Assembly (NCBI RefSeq): GCF_016427555.1
Contig: NZ_JAELVS010000001.1
Location: 124,001 to 188,000 of the forward strand
DNA length: 64,000 nucleotides
Source: Marinobacter litoralis
Lineage (GTDB): Bacteria > Pseudomonadota > Gammaproteobacteria > Pseudomonadales > Oleiphilaceae
Direction of reading: 5' to 3'
Shown here: piece after piece, positions 24,123 to 33,165 of the stretch
How the letters are laid out: each line of letters starts with the position of its first letter
Position numbering within the stretch: position 1 is the stretch's first letter
The notes under the pieces: generated by a model
The model's input: the letters and a program-made list of their open reading frames with translations, nothing else
What the model was told of the DNA's origin: nothing
Databases searched by the model: none
Translations under genes and position numbers: made by a program

Positions 24123-24872
24123 CTACTCGATCAGTTCTCCGGCGACAAACGCCTGCGCTTTCGGAGAAACCGGCTGATTAAAAAAAGCGTCGGCGCTGGT
24201 GTGTTCGCAAAGTGTTCCGCCGGAGAGAAACAGCACATCCCCGGCAAGGCGCCGGGCCTGATGGATATCGTGGGTGGTCATCACAATACGCGTTCCCTGT
24301 TGGTGAAATTCGAGTACCGCAGCCTCGACGGCTTTAATTGCTGCCGGATCCAGTGCCGAGGTTGGTTCATCGAGGAATAATACTTGAGGTGAAAGCAGCC
24401 AGGCCCGCGCCAAAGTCAGGCGCTGCTGTTGCCCCCCGGAAAGCACCCTGGCAGGTACTTTGGCACAGGCAGCCAGACCAAATCGATCGAGTGCTTCCAT
24501 GGCCAGCTTCATGCGCTCCCTGCGCGGGACATGATTCACCGCCAGAGCGTGCATCAGGTTGGCGATCGCCGAGCGGCGCAGAAGCACCGGTTGCTGGAAC
24601 ACCATCGCTTGTCGGGGGCAGAGCTCCTGACCTGACCAACAGATTTTTCCGCGCGTCGGCGACAGTAGGCCGTGGGCCAAACGTAACAACAGACTCTTAC
24701 CCGATCCGTTCGGGCCCATCACCATGGTTGGGCCTATGCCGTCGAGGGTGAAGGAACAGGGGCCCAGCAAGTGTTTCCCCTCGTGGCTGAAAGCGACCTC
24801 GTCAAAACACAAGGCGGGCGGCGCCAGCAGGCCGGAGGATGAGGGCAAGTACGAGGCGTTCAGCGAAGTCAT
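24123..24872 (-). CDS. tupC: TupC, tungstate ABC transporter ATPase
   Basis: A 249-residue ABC ATPase: Walker A GPNGSGKSLLLRLAHG, signature LSGGQQQRLTLARAWL, Walker B VLFLDEPTSALDP and switch histidine in MTTHD. With TupA and TupB it forms the tungstate importer. It overlaps tupB by 4 bases. The C-terminus lacks a molybdate-binding TOBE domain, as expected for TupC rather than ModC. Confidence 0.9.
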   Translation of the reverse strand: MTSLNASYLPSSSGLLAPPALCFDEVAFSHEGKHLLGPCSFTLDGIGPTMVMGPNGSGKSLLLRLAHGLLSPTRGKICWSGQELCPRQAMVFQQPVLLRRSAIANLMHALAVNHVPRRERMKLAMEALDRFGLAACAKVPARVLSGGQQQRLTLARAWLLSPQVLFLDEPTSALDPAAIKAVEAAVLEFHQQGTRIVMTTHDIHQARRLAGDVLFLSGGTLCEHTSADAFFNQPVSPKAQAFVAGELIE

Positions 24873-25567
24873 CCCAGTCGCCTCTTGGTGACTTCACCCA
24901 CCAGGTAGGCACCGGCATTGATCAGCATTACCAGCGTCAGCAGAACAAGACCCAGTCCGAGCGCCAACGGCAGGTTGCCTTTGCCCGTTTCCAGCACAAT
25001 AGCGGTGGTCATCACCCGGGTCACCCCATCAATATTGCCACCGACCATCATAACAGCCCCCACTTCAGCACTGGCGCGGCCGAAGCCGGCGAGCAGAACG
25101 GTTAGTAGGGCAAAGCGGGCGTCCCACAGTAGGGTGGGCATCATTCGTGCCCGTGACATGCCGAGGGAAATGAACTGCTCGCGGTATTCTCCGAGCATTT
25201 CCTCGATTTTCTGGCGCGACAACGCGGCCAGTATTGGCAACACAAGTACCACCTGAGCGATCACCATGGCGCCCGGTGTAAACAAAAAGCCGAGTTCTCC
25301 CAGTGGTCCGGCGCGCGAGAGGAGCAAATACACCACAAGCCCCGCCACCACCGGAGGCAACCCCATCAGGGCATTAAGCACCACGATCACCCCCCCTCGA
25401 CCGGGAAAGCGCCACAACGCTACAGCAGCCCCTAAAGGAAAACCCAGCACGGCCGCTATCAACACCGCCATGAGGGACACCTTCAGCGAAAGCACCACGA
25501 TCTGGAATAACGCGGCGTCGAGACTGACCAGTAGTGAGAGTGCCACACAGAACGCATTATCTTCCAA
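24869..25567 (-). CDS. tupB: TupB, tungstate ABC transporter permease
   Basis: A 232-residue inner-membrane permease with five or six predicted helices. The EAA-type coupling loop is EQFISLGMSRARMMPTLLW, followed by GFGRASAEVGAVMMVGGN, typical of TupB. The start is TTG 25567 with AGGAG 8 bases upstream. It is the first gene of the tup-fdhD-mob-moeA operon and is divergent from the HTH regulator gene. Confidence 0.9.
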   Translation of the reverse strand: MEDNAFCVALSLLVSLDAALFQIVVLSLKVSLMAVLIAAVLGFPLGAAVALWRFPGRGGVIVVLNALMGLPPVVAGLVVYLLLSRAGPLGELGFLFTPGAMVIAQVVLVLPILAALSRQKIEEMLGEYREQFISLGMSRARMMPTLLWDARFALLTVLLAGFGRASAEVGAVMMVGGNIDGVTRVMTTAIVLETGKGNLPLALGLGLVLLTLVMLINAGAYLVGEVTKRRLG

Positions 25568-25681
25568 AGCTGCGTCTCCTTGTTATTTGAGCATCGTGGC
25601 GTTTCAAACTACGCTTTGCACAGCCTTCTGAAAAATATGCAACAAAAAACAGTTCTATGCTTACAGGACACAGGAGAAATG

Positions 25682-26566
25682 ATGCCCCTTCCCAGGTACC
25701 TCACCACCACCGAAGCCGCCGAATATCTGCGCCTGAAGGAGCGCAAAATCTACGACCTGGTCAGCCAAGGCGTTATTCCCTGTGTGCGGGTCACCGGTAA
25801 GCTTCTGTTTCCGCGCCAGCGTATCGATCTCTGGCTGATGAACCACCTGGAGGGCGACGATGCGGTCAGTGCCCCAACACCGCCGGTTTTGGCCGGTAGC
25901 CAGGACCCGCTTCTGGAGTGGGCGGTGAAAGAAAGCGGCGCGGAGCTGGCCTTGCTTTGTCAGGGCAGCGGTGACGGCGTACAAAGATTGGTTGATGGTC
26001 GCGCGATGCTTGCCGGCATGCACATCTGGCATGCGGAGACCCGGCGTTACAATGAGCCCGCCACCCTGGGACTGAGCGGCATGCGTGATCTGGTGCTGAT
26101 ACGCTGGGCTAAACGACAGCAAGGACTGCTGTTAACGCCCGAAAACCCTCATCAAATAACGCGGCTAGAAGATATCGCCCGCCCCGGCATCCGCCTTGCC
26201 CATCGTCAACCCGATGCCGGTGTCAGCCACTTACTGCAGAGTTTGCTGGCCCGTCACCACATCGATGCCAGCAAGCTGGCATGGGCCGAACACCCGTCAC
26301 TCAGCGAGGATGATCTCGCGCTGGTTATCCGCCAGGGCGAAGCGGATGCCGGAGTGGGAATTGAAGCGGCCGCTCGGCGCCAGCGACTGGCGTTTATTCC
26401 TTTGCAGGAGGAACACTTCGATTTAGCGATGCGCAGGCGTCACTACTTTGATCCCTCGCTGCAACGCTTGTTGGCATTTACCCGAAGCGATCGTTTTATT
26501 CAGCGGGCTGAAGCACTCGGCGGCTACGACATCCGTGAGCTTGGGGAGGTCGTCTATAACGCTTGA
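25682..26566 (+). CDS. HTH / periplasmic-binding-like one-component regulator
   Basis: A 294-residue regulator: an excisionase-type helix-turn-helix at residues 5-50 (LTTTEAAEYLRLKERKIYDL ... GKLLFPRQRIDLWL) and a C-terminal substrate-binding-protein-like domain (PBP_like, from about residue 75) with ARPGIRLAHRQPDAGVSHLL and IRQGEADAGVGIEAAAR. Such proteins sense molybdate/tungstate or related cofactors and control nearby transport or cofactor genes. Divergent transcription from tupB makes that operon the likely target. The ATG at 25682 has AGGAG five bases upstream and is preferred over 25637 and 25679. Confidence 0.8.
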   Translation: MPLPRYLTTTEAAEYLRLKERKIYDLVSQGVIPCVRVTGKLLFPRQRIDLWLMNHLEGDDAVSAPTPPVLAGSQDPLLEWAVKESGAELALLCQGSGDGVQRLVDGRAMLAGMHIWHAETRRYNEPATLGLSGMRDLVLIRWAKRQQGLLLTPENPHQITRLEDIARPGIRLAHRQPDAGVSHLLQSLLARHHIDASKLAWAEHPSLSEDDLALVIRQGEADAGVGIEAAARRQRLAFIPLQEEHFDLAMRRRHYFDPSLQRLLAFTRSDRFIQRAEALGGYDIRELGEVVYNA

Positions 26567-26571
26567 TCAGG

Positions 26572-26610
26572 CCAAAAAAAACCGCCCAGGAGAGGACTCC
26601 GGGGCGGCTT
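26572..26610 (-). terminator. Rho-independent terminator of trxA
   Basis: Read on the minus strand, CCGCCC, a G/C-rich loop, GGGCGG and then eight T. It serves trxA, and may stop the convergent regulator transcript through its A/T-rich mirror image. Confidence 0.85.
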
Positions 26611-26629
26611 TGAACCTATCGGGAAGCAA

Positions 26630-26956
26630 TCAGAGATTGCTGTCCAGGAAGGCGGCCAGCTGCGACTTCGACAGCGCGCCAACCTTGGTCGCATCCACGT
26701 TGCCGTTTTTGAACAGCATCAGGGTCGGGATACCACGGATGTTGAACTTCGGTGGCGTCTGCTCGTTTTCGTCGATGTTCAGCTTGCAGACTTTGAGCTT
26801 GCCTTCGTATTCGTCGGCGATTTCTTCCAGAACCGGCGCGATCATTTTGCACGGACCACACCACTCAGCCCAGTAATCTACCAGTACCGGAACGTCGGAT
26901 TTCAGTACATCCTGCTCGAAAGAAGCGTCGGTGACATTAACGATATTTCCGCTCAT
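26630..26956 (-). CDS. trxA: Thioredoxin 1
   Basis: A 108-residue thioredoxin with the active site WCGPC (Cys33 and Cys36), the buried Asp in VLVDYWAEW, and cis-Pro in [11 protein letters not shown] general cytoplasmic disulfide reductase. It normally lies directly upstream of rho in related genomes; here it is divergent from ppx, as in Pseudomonas, but separated from rho by the Mo/W/formate block. Confidence 0.97.
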   Translation of the reverse strand: MSGNIVNVTDASFEQDVLKSDVPVLVDYWAEWCGPCKMIAPVLEEIADEYEGKLKVCKLNIDENEQTPPKFNIRGIPTLMLFKNGNVDATKVGALSKSQLAAFLDSNL

Positions 26957-27162
26957 TACCTATTCCTGATTCAGGCGCCCCGGCTGTAAAAATACCAGCC
27001 ATGGAGTCGCTGTTGGCTATAGCAGACGGTTAATCCTGAGTTCACGGAAGCCGTCTACCCGAAAGTCGATAGGCAATACTTTACGCGATTGGCGGCGTGG
27101 ATGTGAAGTAAGTTGTATCCAACCCCGGTTCGATTGGTGTCAGTATTGTCCACATCCGGCTA

Positions 27163-27192
27163 CTGACACTTTGCTGATATTTCCCTTATAGT
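27163..27192 (+). promoter_or_regulatory. Candidate sigma-70 promoter of ppx
   Basis: CTGACA (27163-27168), 18-base spacer, TATAGT (27187-27192), each five of six matches to consensus, ending 36 bases before the ppx start. The rest of the 272-bp trxA/ppx gap shows no further feature I can support; the trxA promoter was not identified. Confidence 0.6.
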
Positions 27193-27228
27193 ACAGCCAA
27201 GTTCACTCTACACAGGACGCCTATCACC

Positions 27229-28761
27229 GTGACGGCCGCATCTATTGCCGAGTACGACACCCCTACCCCGGAACTGCTGGCTTCCATCGATATGGGGTCG
27301 AACAGTTTCCACATGGTTGTCGCCCGTCTGGTGCACGGAGAGATCCGTACTGTCGAGAAAATGGGTGAAAAAGTGCAGCTTGGCGCCGGGCTGGACGAGC
27401 ACAACTACCTGAGCCAGGAAGCTCAGCAGCGCGGTATCGAATGTCTGCGCCGGTTTGCACAACGATTACAGGGAACACCACCCGAAGGCGTGCAGATAGT
27501 TGGCACCAATGCTCTGCGTGTCGCCCGCAATTCTCAAGAGTTTATCGACAAAGCGGAAGAAGTCCTTGGCTATCCGGTAGAGGTCATCGCCGGCCGGGAA
27601 GAGGCCCGGCTGATTTATCTGGGCGTTTCGCACACGCTGTCAGACGACGAAGGCCGCAGGCTGGTGATCGATATCGGGGGTGGCAGCACCGAATTTATTA
27701 TCGGCGAGCGTTTTGAGCCGCAAGAGCTGGCCAGCATGCACATGGGCTGCGTGTCTTTCCGGAATCTGTATTTCCCGGATGGCAAGATCACCCGCAAGCA
27801 AATGGACAAAGCCATCATTCACGCCGAGCAGGAACTGCAAAGCATTTGGCGGCGTTACCGTGCGATTGGCTGGCAAAGTGCCGTGGGTTCGTCTGGCTCC
27901 ATCAAGGCAATCGCTAACGTTCTGGCAACGCTGAAGCTCACCGATGGCACTATTACCCGCTCGGCGATGGATGAGCTCCGCACCCGTCTGGTGGACATGG
28001 GCAACGTGAACAAACTCGCCGATCTTGGCGTTCGGGAAGACCGCCAAAGCATTTTCCCGGCCGGGTTTGCGATACTTCTGGCCGCGTTTCGTGCGCTGGA
28101 CATTCAAGAGATGGAATTCGCTGACGGAGCGCTTCGGGAAGGCCTGTTATACGACCTGGTGGGGCGAATTCAGCACGAGGACGTTCGCGAGCGAACCATT
28201 ACGGCCATGCAGGAACGCTACCATGTCGATCAGGCGCATGGCACCGCCGTAGAGCACACAGCAATTGCCGCCTGGGAGCAAGTCGCGGATGTCTGGGGCC
28301 TGCGCACGCCGGCAGACGAAGACGCTTTGCGTTGGGCTTGCCGGTTACATGAAATCGGCCTGACCATTTCGCACTCGCAATACCACAAGCACGGCGCCTA
28401 TTTGCTGCACTACTCGGATTTACCGGGCTTCACCCTGCAATTCCAGAGAGCGCTGGCCACCCTGGTCCGAGGCCACCGTCGCAAGCTGGTTCCCACGGTC
28501 TTCGAGCACGTGGAACCAGAAGACAAACCCGGGCTTCGGTATCTGTGCATCTTGCTTCGGCTTGCTGTGGTAATCCAGCACTCCCGAAATCTGGAACCGG
28601 CGCCGGATTTTTCGCTCTATGCCGAGGAAGACAGGCTCACCGTCGAGTTTCCTCAGGGCTGGCTGGACGATCGCCCTTTGACCCTGGCCGACCTTCAAGA
28701 CGAGCAAGACTACCTTGCTCGCCAGAATTTCACCCTGGTTATCAAGACCCGGCCGAGCTGA
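27229..28761 (+). CDS. ppx: Exopolyphosphatase
   Basis: A 510-residue Ppx/GppA phosphatase that releases phosphate from long-chain polyphosphate. The ASKHA-fold motifs are ASIDMGSNSFHMVVARL at the N-terminus, GREEARLIYLGV and VIDIGGGSTEFIIGE, with an HD-like C-terminal half (ACRLHEIGLTISHSQYHKHGAYLL). The start is GTG 27229 with AGGA upstream. The last 20 bases overlap the end of the convergent ABC-F gene. Confidence 0.95.
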   Translation: MTAASIAEYDTPTPELLASIDMGSNSFHMVVARLVHGEIRTVEKMGEKVQLGAGLDEHNYLSQEAQQRGIECLRRFAQRLQGTPPEGVQIVGTNALRVARNSQEFIDKAEEVLGYPVEVIAGREEARLIYLGVSHTLSDDEGRRLVIDIGGGSTEFIIGERFEPQELASMHMGCVSFRNLYFPDGKITRKQMDKAIIHAEQELQSIWRRYRAIGWQSAVGSSGSIKAIANVLATLKLTDGTITRSAMDELRTRLVDMGNVNKLADLGVREDRQSIFPAGFAILLAAFRALDIQEMEFADGALREGLLYDLVGRIQHEDVRERTITAMQERYHVDQAHGTAVEHTAIAAWEQVADVWGLRTPADEDALRWACRLHEIGLTISHSQYHKHGAYLLHYSDLPGFTLQFQRALATLVRGHRRKLVPTVFEHVEPEDKPGLRYLCILLRLAVVIQHSRNLEPAPDFSLYAEEDRLTVEFPQGWLDDRPLTLADLQDEQDYLARQNFTLVIKTRPS

Positions 28762-30697
28762 GAGTCAGTTCCTCTTCGAGGTTTTCGACCGTTTCACTCA
28801 CCTCCAGCCATTCCGCTTCAGCGTCTTCCAGTTGGCGTTTGCATACCGCCTGCTCCGCCAACAACTCCTTCAAGCGCACTTTATTGCCGTCATCGTAAAT
28901 CGAAGGGTCAGACAACGACGCTTCGATCGATGACAGGCTATCCTGCAGTGTTTCCATGCGCGCTTCCAACGTGCTCTGTTTTTTGCGCCATGGGCTGATC
29001 TTCTTGCGGATTTCTGCTTCCTGCCGCTTACGGGCTTTGCGCTCATCGGCACTCAACGTGGCCGAACCGGCTTTATTGCCAGCCTTTTCTTGCACGACTT
29101 GCCGCTGGGGCGGCTCGTCATCGTCTTTGCGGCGTTCCGCCAGCCAGCGCTCGTAGTCTTCCAGATCACCGTCGTATTCCCTCACGGCACCATCCGATAC
29201 CAGCCAGAACTCGTCCACGGTATTGCGCAGCAGGTGGCGATCGTGAGACACCACCACAATGGCACCGTCAAAGTTCTGCAGTGCCATGGTCAGGGCCTGG
29301 CGCATCTCCAGATCCAGATGGTTTGTGGGCTCATCCAGCAGCAACAGATTGGGTTTCTGCCAGGCAATCACGGCCAACGCCACCCGCGCCTTTTCACCGC
29401 CCGAAAACGAACGGATCGAACTCAGCGCTTCGTCGCCGTGGAAATCAAAGCCACCCAGGAAGTTTCTCACCTTCTGCTCCGAGGCCCGCGGATCAAGACG
29501 CTGCAGGTGCAGAAACGGACTGGCATCAAGGTCCAGAGACTCAAGCTGATGCTGGGCAAAATAACCGATGGCCAGGTTTTCACCTGCTGAGCGTTCACCC
29601 GACAACAGGGTACCCTCACCACGCAGCGCATCCATAAAGGTCGATTTACCGGCGCCGTTAGGGCCTAACAAACCAATGCGTGAACCCGGCAACAACGACA
29701 GGTTGATATCTTTTAGAATCGTCGTGTCGCCATGGCCTGCCGCCCCGTTCCGAATCGACAACAGCGGGCTCGACACCTTATCGGCAACCGGAAATTCGAA
29801 GCTGAACGGCGAATCCACGTGAGCCGGCGCGATCCGCTCCATGCGTTCCAGTGATTTGACCCGGCTTTGTGCCTGCTTGGCCTTGGTGGCTTTCGCTTTG
29901 AAACGATCGATAAAACGCTGGATTTCGGCAATTCGCGCTTGCTGCCGCTCGAAACTGGCCTGCTGCTGGGCCAGCCGTTCGCTGCGCTGGATTTCAAACG
30001 ACGAATAGTTTCCGGTGTAGAGTTCCAGCTTCTTATGATCGAAGTGCACCAGATGGGTAGAAACCCGGTCCATAAAATCCCGGTCGTGAGAAATGAACAA
30101 CAACGTACCCTGATACTTGCGCAGCCAGTTTTCCAGCCATAGACAGGCGTCCAGATCCAGGTGGTTCGTCGGTTCGTCGAGCAGCAACAGGTCCGACGGG
30201 CGCATCAGCGCCTGCGCCAGATTGAGACGTATCCGCCAACCACCCGAAAAGGCCGAAACCGGACGGTCGGCATCGCTGTCGGCGAATCCCAAACCACGGA
30301 TCAATGCCTCTGCTCGGCGGGTTGCCGACCAAGCTTCATGAATGTCCAGCTCACCGTGGATATGGGCGATGGCGTCATCATCGCCCCGAGCTTCTGCGGC
30401 GGCCAATTCGGCTTCCAGCCGCCTCAGCTCCAGGTCGCCGTCGAGCACGAAATCCCGTGCTGACCGGGATGAAGACGCCACTTCCTGCGCCATGTGCGCA
30501 ATCCTGCACCCGCCCGGTAAAGAAACACTGCCTTGCTCAGGGCTTAAATGGCCCAATAAGAGCTGAAACAAGCTGGATTTACCGGCACCATTGGCACCCA
30601 CAATGGCGACACGCTGGCCTGGCTGAACCGTCAGACTGACGTTTTCTAGCAACCAGACGCCGCCCCGTTGTAAACTGAGATCGGTTATCGTTAACAT
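28742..30697 (-). CDS. ABC-F ATPase, YheS type
   Basis: A 651-residue cytoplasmic protein with two ABC domains and no membrane segment. First domain: GANGAGKSSLFQLLLG, FSGGWRIRLNLAQALM, LLLLDEPTNHLD. Second domain: GPNGAGKSTFMDALRG, FSGGEKARVALAVIAW, LLLLDEPTNHLDLEM. Between them is the linker ('P-site tRNA interaction') helix pair, and a coiled-coil C-terminal extension with many charged residues ends the protein. ABC-F proteins act on the ribosome; YheS is linked to relief of nascent-chain stalling. The TIGR02444 gene is divergent 45 bp away, as in Pseudomonas. Confidence 0.9.
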   Translation of the reverse strand: MLTITDLSLQRGGVWLLENVSLTVQPGQRVAIVGANGAGKSSLFQLLLGHLSPEQGSVSLPGGCRIAHMAQEVASSSRSARDFVLDGDLELRRLEAELAAAEARGDDDAIAHIHGELDIHEAWSATRRAEALIRGLGFADSDADRPVSAFSGGWRIRLNLAQALMRPSDLLLLDEPTNHLDLDACLWLENWLRKYQGTLLFISHDRDFMDRVSTHLVHFDHKKLELYTGNYSSFEIQRSERLAQQQASFERQQARIAEIQRFIDRFKAKATKAKQAQSRVKSLERMERIAPAHVDSPFSFEFPVADKVSSPLLSIRNGAAGHGDTTILKDINLSLLPGSRIGLLGPNGAGKSTFMDALRGEGTLLSGERSAGENLAIGYFAQHQLESLDLDASPFLHLQRLDPRASEQKVRNFLGGFDFHGDEALSSIRSFSGGEKARVALAVIAWQKPNLLLLDEPTNHLDLEMRQALTMALQNFDGAIVVVSHDRHLLRNTVDEFWLVSDGAVREYDGDLEDYERWLAERRKDDDEPPQRQVVQEKAGNKAGSATLSADERKARKRQEAEIRKKISPWRKKQSTLEARMETLQDSLSSIEASLSDPSIYDDGNKVRLKELLAEQAVCKRQLEDAEAEWLEVSETVENLEEELTLSSAGS

Positions 30698-30742
30698 AGA
30701 GAAACTTTAATCCATGGATGTCAGCCAAGGAAGAGGGCTACC

Positions 30743-31282
30743 GTGACCATGACGCAGACAGAATCGCTGACTCTGCCGGCCTCAATGGAACCGGACAATC
30801 CCCTATGGCGTTATGCACTGGCCTGCTGGCAGAAGCCACATGTTGCCGAGGCTTGCCTCTCGCTTCAGGACCAAGGCTGGAGCGTCACCCGAATTTTGTG
30901 TGCGGGCTGGTTAGGCGTAAACAGGCGAGCGTTCACCGGCATCGAGGACGCTACGGTAACAGAGTGGCGCGAGCATGTAACCGGTCGCATTCGCTCAGCC
31001 AGAAAAACGATCCCGCGGCACCATGCCCCGACTCACGATCTTCGAAGTGCGCTTGCCGAAGCGGAGTTACAGGCCGAGCAAACAGAATTGGCGCTGGCAT
31101 GGCAAACGCTTTATGAACGCAACCCGGAAGTTGCGAGCATGCAAACCTGCACCTCTCTTATTGTGCAGAACTTACTTTCCGCAGCTCCACTCACGACACG
31201 GGAATTGCAGTCTATGACCCAAATCACCAAGCTTGCCGAACTTCTGGCTGAGCACTCTCGACGGAGCTCCGAGCCATGCTGA
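30743..31282 (+). CDS. TIGR02444 / DUF2390 family protein
   Basis: A 179-residue protein of the TIGR02444 family (NPLWRYALACWQKPHVAEACLS, WSVTRILCAGWLGVNRRA). Function unknown; it is soluble and mostly helical, and regularly found divergent from a YheS-type gene. The GTG at 30743 lies 6 bases after AAGGAAGAGG and is favoured over ATG 30749. The 3' end overlaps the next ORF by 7 bases. Confidence 0.85.
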   Translation: MTMTQTESLTLPASMEPDNPLWRYALACWQKPHVAEACLSLQDQGWSVTRILCAGWLGVNRRAFTGIEDATVTEWREHVTGRIRSARKTIPRHHAPTHDLRSALAEAELQAEQTELALAWQTLYERNPEVASMQTCTSLIVQNLLSAAPLTTRELQSMTQITKLAELLAEHSRRSSEPC

Positions 31283-31662
31283 TGAAATGGCTGATCCGGT
31301 TAGCGTTCCCCGCCCTGGGCCTGCTGTTACTGCTGATCTTTTTCGGCCTCGGCGATCCGGAAAAAGTAGCCGAGCCTGTGCGCAACGCGGAAGCCCCGGA
31401 AACCCTGCCGCCATTCGAAGGGCTGGTACCGTCTCCGGTCCCCACCAATGGCCCCGACATAGTCTTCAAGTGGAAGGACACCGATGGGCATTGGCACTAC
31501 GCCGATCAGCCGCCCGCTCAAGGCCAATGGAACGCCCTGGCAATCGAGCGTAGTGAATCCCCCTCCAAGAAAGTCCCCGGCACCGGTGGTGGCGATGATT
31601 GGCAGACGCCCTACAGCGCGCCCTTCTCATTGAACAGCCCGGCCTACAAGAGGGAGTCATGA
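31276..31662 (+). CDS. Membrane-anchored DUF4124-like protein
   Basis: A 128-residue protein with one N-terminal transmembrane helix (about residues 6-24, LIRLAFPALGLLLLLIFF) and a short periplasmic domain whose FKWKDTDGHWHYADQPP motif is the core of DUF4124. DUF4124 proteins are small envelope proteins of unknown role. It overlaps the TIGR02444 gene and probably depends on it for translation. Confidence 0.75.
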   Translation: MLMKWLIRLAFPALGLLLLLIFFGLGDPEKVAEPVRNAEAPETLPPFEGLVPSPVPTNGPDIVFKWKDTDGHWHYADQPPAQGQWNALAIERSESPSKKVPGTGGGDDWQTPYSAPFSLNSPAYKRES

Positions 31663-31785
31663 CAATCATCGTGACGCAGCCTTAACACTTGTTCAGTAGC
31701 ATCCTCTTACAGAACCCGTTAAGTTGTTGACCCTAAATTTTCAACAGGGCCGAAGAGCCCTGAACCATGTGCAAAGGAACGATTC

Positions 31786-32490
31786 ATGAAGAAGACACTC
31801 TTAGCCGTAGCCATGGCCGGTGTTGTTGCCGGTTGTTCAACCACCGAGCCTGATCCGTCGCTGGAAACCACTCCGGAAAAAGTCAGCTACGGCATGGGCC
31901 TGGTCATGGGCGAGCGCATGAGCAATGATCTGCCAGATCTGCAACTGCAACAGTTCATTCAAGGTTTCGAGCACGGTCAAGCTGGTGACGAAGAGGCCAA
32001 ACGCCTGACCCGGGAAGAAATCCAGACTGCGCTGATGGCTTATCAGGAAGAACTGCAAAGCCAGCAGCAAAAACAGTACGAAGAACTGGCGCAGAAGAAC
32101 AAAGAAGCCGGCGAAGCTTTCCTGGCCGAAAACGCCGAGCGCGAAGAAGTGCAAACGACCGAATCCGGTCTTCAATACGAAGTGATTGAAGAAGGCAATG
32201 GCGAAAAGCCAACTGCTTCAGACCGCGTACAAGTGCACTACACTGGTGAACTGATCAACGGTGAGGTATTTGACAGCTCACGCGAGCGCGGCCAGCCGAC
32301 AACCTTTGGTGTGGGCCAGGTGATTCCGGGCTGGATTGAAGGCCTGCAGCTGATGAGCGAAGGCGCTCGCTACAAGCTGTATATCCCTGCCGACCTGGCC
32401 TACGGCGCTGCCGGCAACCAAGCCATCGCACCGAATGAAACGCTGATTTTTGATGTGGAGCTTCTGAAGATTAACCCGGAAGCCGAATAA
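31786..32490 (+). CDS. FKBP-type peptidyl-prolyl isomerase, lipoprotein (FkpA/Mip-like)
   Basis: A 234-residue envelope isomerase. The N-terminus has a lipobox (VVAGC, Cys about residue 17), so the mature protein should be lipid-anchored. Residues about 25-115 are the dimerisation helix domain with a long Gln/Glu-rich helix, and about 120-232 the FKBP domain (VQVHYTGELINGEVFDSSRERGQPTTFGVGQVIPGWIEGLQ broken by variable links, ending IFDVELLKI). It assists folding of periplasmic or outer-membrane proteins. A strong terminator follows. Confidence 0.92.
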   Translation: MKKTLLAVAMAGVVAGCSTTEPDPSLETTPEKVSYGMGLVMGERMSNDLPDLQLQQFIQGFEHGQAGDEEAKRLTREEIQTALMAYQEELQSQQQKQYEELAQKNKEAGEAFLAENAEREEVQTTESGLQYEVIEEGNGEKPTASDRVQVHYTGELINGEVFDSSRERGQPTTFGVGQVIPGWIEGLQLMSEGARYKLYIPADLAYGAAGNQAIAPNETLIFDVELLKINPEAE

Positions 32491-32503
32491 ATTGGGTCAG
32501 CAT

Positions 32504-32546
32504 CAAAAAGCCGGTCCGGAGCTGAGCTCCGGACCGGCTTTTTTGT
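32504..32546. terminator. Strong bidirectional terminator, fkpA-like / rsd
   Basis: AAAAAGCCGGTCCGGAGC, loop TGA, GCTCCGGACCGGCTTTTTT: a perfect 14-bp GC-rich stem flanked by A and T tracts, suited to stop transcription from both convergent genes. Confidence 0.93.
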
Positions 32547-32576
32547 GTTCGGTGCACGCTTAACGCAGAGCGGGCA

Positions 32577-33056
32577 TCATGCGGAAGCCACTTTTTCCGC
32601 ATGCGCATCGTGTAACTTTTCGATCAGGAAATCTTCCATCTCAAACCGGCTTTCCAGTACTTCCCCCAGCCGGGACAATTCTGAATACAGGGTTGCCACG
32701 TCTTCTTCGGTCAGGATACGGCTATCGACCTGATCGTTGAACGCCAGTGCCACTTCGGTGGTTTTTTCGATTTCGGGATACACCTTGGCCGCCAGCTCCA
32801 CCCCGCCGTCGTTAAAATCACGAGCCTCCTGAATCAGCTGCTCATAGACTTCAAAATGCCCGGCCGAGACGTAATCCACCAGCACTTCACACAACCGGAT
32901 GAATTTTTTACTCAGGGCTTCTGAAGGGGTGCGGTCGTTCTCGCCGGACAGCTCGCAGTAATGAACCAGAAGTTGCTGTCGCTCTTTCAACCAACGGTCA
33001 ATCAATTCACTGACACCGCCCCAGCGTTCCTTGGCATTCCGACAATTCTCCAACAT
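32577..33056 (-). CDS. rsd: Rsd/AlgQ, anti-sigma-70 regulator
   Basis: A 159-residue all-helical protein of the Rsd/AlgQ family, which binds region 4 of the housekeeping sigma factor. MLENCRNAKERWGG at the N-terminus, KFIRLCEVLVDYVSAGHFEVYEQL and the C-terminal FEMEDFLIEKLHD match the family. ATG 33056 is chosen because the family begins there and GGGAGACAGG lies just upstream. dsbB follows in the chromosome, an arrangement known from Pseudomonas algQ. Confidence 0.9.
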   Translation of the reverse strand: MLENCRNAKERWGGVSELIDRWLKERQQLLVHYCELSGENDRTPSEALSKKFIRLCEVLVDYVSAGHFEVYEQLIQEARDFNDGGVELAAKVYPEIEKTTEVALAFNDQVDSRILTEEDVATLYSELSRLGEVLESRFEMEDFLIEKLHDAHAEKVASA

Positions 33057-33165
33057 AACGCCTGTCTCCCTTCGATCAAGCAACCAGTTCACTGGCTTTA
33101 TTATTCGAGTGGCTTCGCTTTCGTTTACTCAAGTTACCCCAAGGCTAAGGTGAGTCGCAACTATT

